From positions 62,001 to 126,000 of the forward strand of contig JALJCO010003446.1 of assembly GCA_023101725.1 (NCBI GenBank): a stretch of 64,000 nucleotides of DNA. The letters are read 5' to 3'. Every line of letters begins with the position of its first letter. The stretch's first letter is position 1. This DNA is from Atherinomorus stipes. Lineage: Eukaryota > Chordata > Actinopteri > Atheriniformes > Atherinidae. The position numbers and the translations under genes are program-made. The notes beneath the pieces were generated by a model, which was given only the letters and a program-made list of their open reading frames with translations, was not told the origin of the DNA and made no database searches. Positions 58,440 through 64,000 of the stretch are shown piece by piece.

Positions 58440-58660
58440 ATGTACCATATTTTCCGGACTATAAGTCGCTCTAGAGTAGTAGTTGAGAGAGCCAAGGCAA
58501 GTTTATTTGTAGAGCACATTTCATGTACAGGACAATTCAAAGTGCTTTACATAAAACATTATAAGCATTACAGGGCGGCGCAAAGAGAAAAAAAATTAAG
58601 AACAAAAAAGTAGAAGCATGACTTAAAATTAAAAACATTTTGCTGGGGTTGCAAACACCA
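58440..58660. repeat. Fragments of dispersed repeats
   Basis: 58443-58470 matches the ATACCGTATTTTC MITE end (ATTTTCCGGACTATAAGTCG). 58495-58560 (GCAAGTTTATTTGTAGAGCA, CAAAGTGCTTTACATAAAA) is a common fish dispersed repeat related to 40655. Confidence 0.65.
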
Positions 58661-60009
58661 GCATATGTTATCTAATGACTCATCCTGAAGTTAAACGTGC
58701 CTCCTCTTTAAATGTTCCAGCATTGCAGACGTATTTTCCTGGACCACAACGTCAGCTTTGCAAATCTTACAAGAACTTATTTTATTTTGCAAGTTTATAT
58801 GAAGTTGTCCCAGACTTCAGATGTCTTTGTGCGCCGTTTCTTTCCCTGGTCTGCTGTCACATTTTTCCCGTCGCTGTGCTCGATTGTCCATGTACAACTC
58901 TGAACAGACATTGGAAGGAAGGTGATGTCTCACTTTCTTTTTTCTTCGTTCCCGCAGTTATTTTGCCAACAATAGTCGACAATTAAATTCATTGTCAACT
59001 TTTGTCGATGACATTGACTAACCGTCTTCTGTTCCTTTATGCCCAAAAAAATCAACCGACTCCCTTTATCCCTGAAAAAACAGAGAAACATTTACTTTAT
59101 TCATCAGCAATCAAGATTAGTTGTCATTTTGAGGTAATTGGGATGAACGGAGTCAGAAACATGAGACTGAAAAACTGGAATTAGATCTCAGCATCATTAG
59201 AAAATGTGGAGAAATGTCAGTCGTCAGAAATAAATCGAATGAAGTGATTTAATCCCGGTGAAACAGAGTGTGGCTGCGTCAGCTGCTGGGGGGGGTTGTG
59301 TGTCATCGGAGTGGGAGTGAGCTCAGGGTGTGACGCTCTTCACCGATTGGATGTGTGCCAGTAGGGCAGAGCGCTGGTCACCACCACAAACATCCTGGTG
59401 CTGGTGTTGGTGTGAGGTGTGTGTGTGACTGATGCTTCCGTCTCTTCAGCGACTTGAACTCTGAACTCAGATCCAGCAGCAGACGGTGGTTTCGGTCGGC
59501 CGCTTGTGTTCGTGGCCGGTGAATGTGGGAGAAGTCGGGATGAGTGATCCCGTGTGTGTTTACAGATGAAGCCGGCCATCACTCTCCATGCAGTGTGTGC
59601 GTGCCCTTACATATGCTGTCGTCGTCAGTTTGATTTTCAGCTACATGATTCATCAGTCAAGACTCTTCTAACGAGGACTCTGACTCATCAGACCCCCCCC
59701 CTCTCTATAATCCATCTAGTTTCAAGCCCTCATTTTCTTCCTCTTATTTTGTTGTGTCTCTCTGACACACATGAATACTTGCAGTCTTTTCCTGTATTTA
59801 ATTAGCATACTTTGATGTACTCTGCTTCCTATGAGGAGAAAACACACACCGTATCAGGGCAGAGTGATAATTCAATGATAGACGCATCTACGATGGAGAA
59901 AAAAAAAGGGGTGGGGGCACAGGGAGAAAGTTTAGATGTGACCACAATATTATTTTTAGTTTTAAGACCTTGATTTTGATACAAATTTAGAGCCAATGCA
60001 TTACCATGT
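58661..60009. other. Intronic sequence
   Basis: A C run at 59693 and an A run at 59899. No exon or RNA gene recognised. Confidence 0.5.
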
Positions 60010-61058
60010 CAGGACAGAGGGGTAGGGGTGTCTCAGTCCTGTTTGGACAGAGGGGTAGGGGTGTCTCAGTCCTGTAAGGACAGAGGGGTAGGGGTGTCTC
60101 AGTCCTGTTAGGACAGAGGGGTAGGGGTGTCTCAGTCCTGTTAGGACAGAAGGGTAGGGGCGTCTCAGTCCTGTTTGGACAGAAGGGTAGGGGTGTCTGA
60201 GTCCTGTTATGATAGAAGGGTAGGGGTGTCTGAGTCTTGTTATGACAGAAGGGTAGGGGTGTCTCAGTCCTGTTATGACAGAAGGGTAGGGGCGTCTCAG
60301 TCCTGTTTGGACAGAAGGGTAGGGGTGTCTGAGTCCTGTTATGATAGAAGGGTAGGGGTGTCTGAGTCTTGTTAGGACAGAAGGGTAGGGGTGTCTCAGT
60401 CCTGTTATGACAGAAGGGTAGGGGCGTCTTAGTCCTTTTATGACAGAAGGGTAGGGGTGTCTCAGTCCTGTTAGGACAGAGGGGTAGGGGCGTCTCAGTC
60501 CTGTTAGGACAGAAGGGTAGGGGCGTCTCAGTCCTGTTTGGACAGAGGGGTAGGGGCGTCTCAGTGCTGTTATGACAGAAGGGTAGGGGCGTCTCAGTCC
60601 TGTTATGACAGAAGGGTAGAGGCGTCTCAGTCCTGTTATGACAGAAGGGTAGGGGTGTCTGAGTCCTGTTATGATAGAGGGGTAGGGGTGTCTGAGTCTT
60701 GTTATGACAGAAGGGTAGGGGTGTCTCAGTCCTGTTATGACAGAAGGGTAGGGGTGTCTCAGTCCTGTTATGACAGAAGGGTAGGGGTGTCTGAGTCCTG
60801 TTATGACAGAGAGGTACGGGTGTCTCAGTCCTGTTATGACAGAGGGGTAGGGGTGTCTCAGTCCTGTTATGACAGAAGGGTAGGGGCGTCTTAGTCCTTT
60901 TATGACAGAAGGGTAGGGGTGTCTGAGTCCTGTTATGACAGATGGGTAGGGGTGTCTTAGTCCTGTTATGACAGAGGGGTAGGGGTGTCTCAGTCCTGTT
61001 ATGACAGAGGGGTAGGGGTGTCTCAGTCTTGTTATGACAGAGGGGTAGGGGTGTCTCA
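60010..61058. repeat. 33-bp G-rich minisatellite
   Basis: About 32 units of GACAGAAGGGTAGGGGTGTC followed by TCAGTCCTGTTAT. Because 33 is a multiple of three, several frames stay open for the whole array, including minus-strand frames of 358 and 380 residues (TETPLPLCHNR and RHPYPSVITGL repeats). There is no start context, splice site or non-repeat domain, so they are treated as artefacts. Confidence 0.96.
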
Positions 61059-63519
61059 AGCATGTTTTTGCTGCTGACAATGTGTCCGGTCTGAATGCAT
61101 CATAATAGTGTGGATGGTCCTCCTTTTCTAATGGAAAACGCAAGTAAAATGATCAACGGTCATCTTTCCAACAAAAAGGGTGAGATTATGGTTTTTAAAG
61201 GTTGAATATGGAACACGGACAGAACAGCGACATCACGTGTGTCTAGGTTGTAGTTGCAACGGCATAAAAACAACTCCAGCCGCTGGGATGCCAGGATCTG
61301 CCGGTACGCAAGTGTCCAACAGTCTGCAGCATGTCCAACAGTCTGCAGCATGTCCAACAAGTATGTCAGTCTGCAGATGTCAAAGAGTCTGCAGCATGTC
61401 CAAAAGTTTGAAGAATGTCAAAAAGCTGGGAAGATGTCAAAAAGTTTGGAAAATGAAAAAAGATGAAGAGGAGAAGAGGAAAGAGTTATAACTGACAGCT
61501 AACGTTAGCCATGTTAGCAAACAAGCTAGCTTACCGATCCAGGAGGAAAAAGTCGCCATTTCTCGTGTTTTGACGCCGTGGAAAACGTTTATGTGGGTCC
61601 ATTTAGTGTCGTCTTGAACTAAATTTACTCCAGGTTTTGCTCTTCTCAGGTCACTCCTCCTCAGAAACAGATAACAACATCTCCAAGGCTCTGAAGCAGC
61701 TGCTTCACTCGCCGTCTCCACCGTTTCCCTGTACCAGCCTAACTGTGCCCAAAATATTGATGCCACACAGAGATCGTATTTTGCAACCCGCAATGGCGGC
61801 GTGTATTGGCTTATAGACGTAAATAAAATGCCATTATCGAACCCGTAAAAATTAATTTTATTATGATTTTTAGGCTAAATATAATTTTTCTAGGAAATGT
61901 TGTACTTTCATTCTGCACCCCCCAAATGACCTGTGGAGGGTTTTTTTTTTTTTTTTTTTAATGTAGCTTTTAATAAAAAATGTTCCATACCTCTAATGAA
62001 GCAATATAATTCAGTCAGAACCAAAGTCAAACTAACCAATAAAATAATCCATCCTGTTGACGGGATCCCTTATCACTAATTAAAAATTCCAAATCTGACT
62101 CCAAAGTATTAATCATCTCCTGAAAACTGCACAGCTCATCACTGTTCCAGTGCAAAATGTTCAAAGTAATGATAAATACTGAATGTGGATAATTGCCTTA
62201 ATCTCATCCAGCAGGTAGAAGCAGGGTCAGAACAGGTAGCAGCTGCCACCTGCTCCTGCTGTTCCAACAACATGCAGTTTTCCCGCAGTAATCAACTTAA
62301 ACGTGAATACGCCACAAAAACACAATATTCACTGTTCAAACTAATGAACTTTTGGTTTTTGTGAATATCACTGGAATGTTTACCACTTTTTACATCCCTT
62401 TCTTCAGCAAGGCTCAGTAAGGAGCCGAGGACACGGACTGTCGAAGCTCTAGATGTAAAGCTTCAGCTCTTCAACGGTCCAGGATCTCTGTTGTCACGTT
62501 TGTGCTTCGTAACGCGCCCCATGCTCAGTGGCAGACGGGTCTGGACTGCAGGCAGGACACTCTAGTACTCGTTGGTGCAAAAATCGATTGTTGACATGAC
62601 ATGCAGGAGCCTGGCGGTTCAACGTGAACTTGAAACGTTGCAGGGTCCGGACTGGTACTGCATAGTCTTAAAGAGCCTGCAGTCAAATTTCTACACATCT
62701 ATTCCACATCAGGGGTTTGGATTTCATTGCAGCACAGTAGAATAAAATATAGGTTGAAAGTTATTATCCAAATCAGAATAAAGCTTTTTGTCCCTGAAGG
62801 GAAATTCGTCATGGACAACAGTGTAGATGTGCTGCAGTCACAGCACAGCAGATAACAGCACACAGAACCACATGGATGACATGACGGTGATCGGAGTAAG
62901 TAGATGTAGAAGGTGGGACAACAAGCGCTCAAGAAGTCAACCAGTAAAAACAAGCTGGATGAAATATTACACAAATTAAACGGCATAAAACAAAATAAAT
63001 AAAATCAAAATGAATCAACCATAAAAATCAAGCTCCTAAATTTTGATGGAGGTGCAAATAACACCTTAACAAGAACAAGATATTATCAGCCCAATATCGG
63101 CCAATATTTTTAAAATTTTGTTTGTTTGATAGGGTCAGAGCATATGAAACCAAATACACCAGATTTATCCAAAAGACTAGTTCTCATCTGTTGTCCCTCC
63201 CTAACTTGATCTTAAAAGTCTTCCTGAAATAAGGAAATACAGAAATATCACACTGTAAATGACAAAGTTATCAATATAATTGATATATAACAGGCACTGT
63301 TTGGTTGCAAACCTGCAAAATGCTGTTTTTCTTTCTTTTTTTTTTCCTAATCTGTGGGGCATGGGAACAACGTTAGGCCACGCCCACCGTGCAACATCAT
63401 GACGTCTCCACTTCAGTTTATTCACATGTCAGTAAAACCACAAACTTCTCTCTCTCCTTATATAAAATATATTATGTGAAATGGGACCACGGAAAGCCGA
63501 AGCTTATTAAAAGGGGCCC
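61059..63519. other. Intronic sequence with small repeats
   Basis: 61305-61450 has short imperfect repeats of GTCCAACAGTCTGCAGCAT and AATGTCAAAAAGTTTGGAA. A poly(T) run lies at 61941. 62770-62810 (AGCTTTTTGTCCCTGAAGGG) resembles a Rex1-type LINE tail. No exon recognised. Confidence 0.5.
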
Positions 63520-63840
63520 AGACATAAAACAGAATATTGTTCAACTCTCTTCTGCAAAATTATCAATTTTCCTGGGTAACTAGGGTGTGTATTGCACCAG
63601 ATAATATTGCAGTAGTTTAACTGAGGCTCAAATAATGATTGATTCAGTGAAACAATTGCTTCACCAGCCAGGAAATGTCTGAACTTAAAAAAATAATCCA
63701 TCAAATTTAGATAATTTCTTAACTAATGGATTAACATGGCTCCTGAAGTTCACAAACTCATCCACATGAACTCCCAGAAATCTGGTGGTCTTCTCTTTGA
63801 ATTGAACTATTTTTTATTTTGATATCTTAAGCTTAAGGTT
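63520..63840 (-). pseudogene. LINE reverse transcriptase C-terminal fragment
   Basis: On the minus strand: FLGVHVDEFVNF, then FFKFRHFLAGEAIVSLNQSL, FEPQLNYCNIIWCNTHPSY and LIILQKRV, matching the thumb/C-terminal part of L2/jockey-like LINE RTs (pattern YLNYCNIIWGNT...LQKRAIR). Broken frame; the upstream catalytic part is absent. Confidence 0.8.
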
Positions 63841-63904
63841 GCTCCGATTTCTGTTTGAATGAAATAATTTAATTAGTCTATATATTTAATATAATAATTT
63901 AATT

Positions 63905-64000
63905 AGGGCTATATTGGGGTTATATCGGGGCTATATCGAGGGCTATATCGGGGCTATATCGGGGCTATATCGGGGTTATATCAGGGCTATATCGGGGCTA
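63905..64000. repeat. 11-bp minisatellite at the window end
   Basis: Units of GGGGCTATATC with GGTTATATC and GAGGGCTATATC variants, continuing past the right edge. Confidence 0.93.

Noticed and set aside
59987..61143. Minus-strand open frames of 358 and 380 residues
   Set aside because: They result from a 33-bp repeat whose length is a multiple of three; two overlapping frames are equally open, and the sequence has no non-repeat domain.

Overview
The window looks like chromosomal DNA of a ray-finned fish, probably a percomorph. It is intron-rich, has no compact operon-like gene layout, and is crowded with teleost-type repeats: hAT and TTAA-target MITEs, Tc1/mariner relics, Rex1- and L2-like LINE fragments and many mini- and microsatellites. 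The lineage is inferred from repeat types and from one recognisable vertebrate gene.

That gene is shank2, a postsynaptic density scaffold, on the + strand. Three coding pieces are visible. The linker exon before the PDZ domain is 15698-15779. The first PDZ exon is 28963-29045 and carries the GFGF ligand-binding loop. The second PDZ exon is 35892-36016. Their splice phases fit exactly (AG+C gives Ser, G+CG gives Ala). The 28963 exon is also the 3' half of an alternative first exon whose ATG is at 28874. It lies in a GC-rich, CpG-rich block (about 28230-28873) that looks like an internal promoter for a short isoform lacking ankyrin and SH3 regions, as known for mammalian SHANK2. The ankyrin/SH3 exons should lie left of the window, and the rest of PDZ, proline-rich and SAM exons right of it. 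No other host gene was found; the rest is intron.

Layout: 1-3644 two tandem arrays; 3681-15481 MITEs and a LINE-in-LINE nest; 15698-15779 exon; 16505-28105 LINE fragments, hAT-like elements, a second copy of the first satellite, a 1.9 kb ATC/ACC array and a 21-bp array; 28230-29045 internal promoter and alternative exon; 29922-32463 a multi-level nest of transposons; 32876-35345 a hAT element with a perfect 8-bp target duplication; 35892-36016 exon; 36017-64000 one unfinished intron with 61-, 34-, 61-, 33- and 11-bp arrays, a polypurine tract, MITEs and a decayed Tc1 element.

The most unusual theme is birth of tandem arrays inside transposons. The 29/30-bp array (1-761 and 19060-20545) repeats a short stretch of a Tc1-like transposase gene and is still flanked by pieces of that transposon. 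The 34-bp array at 48076-50459 repeats a segment that is single-copy in a related element at 17269-17988, and it sits between the two halves of another copy of that element. No defence, CRISPR or biosynthetic system is present.
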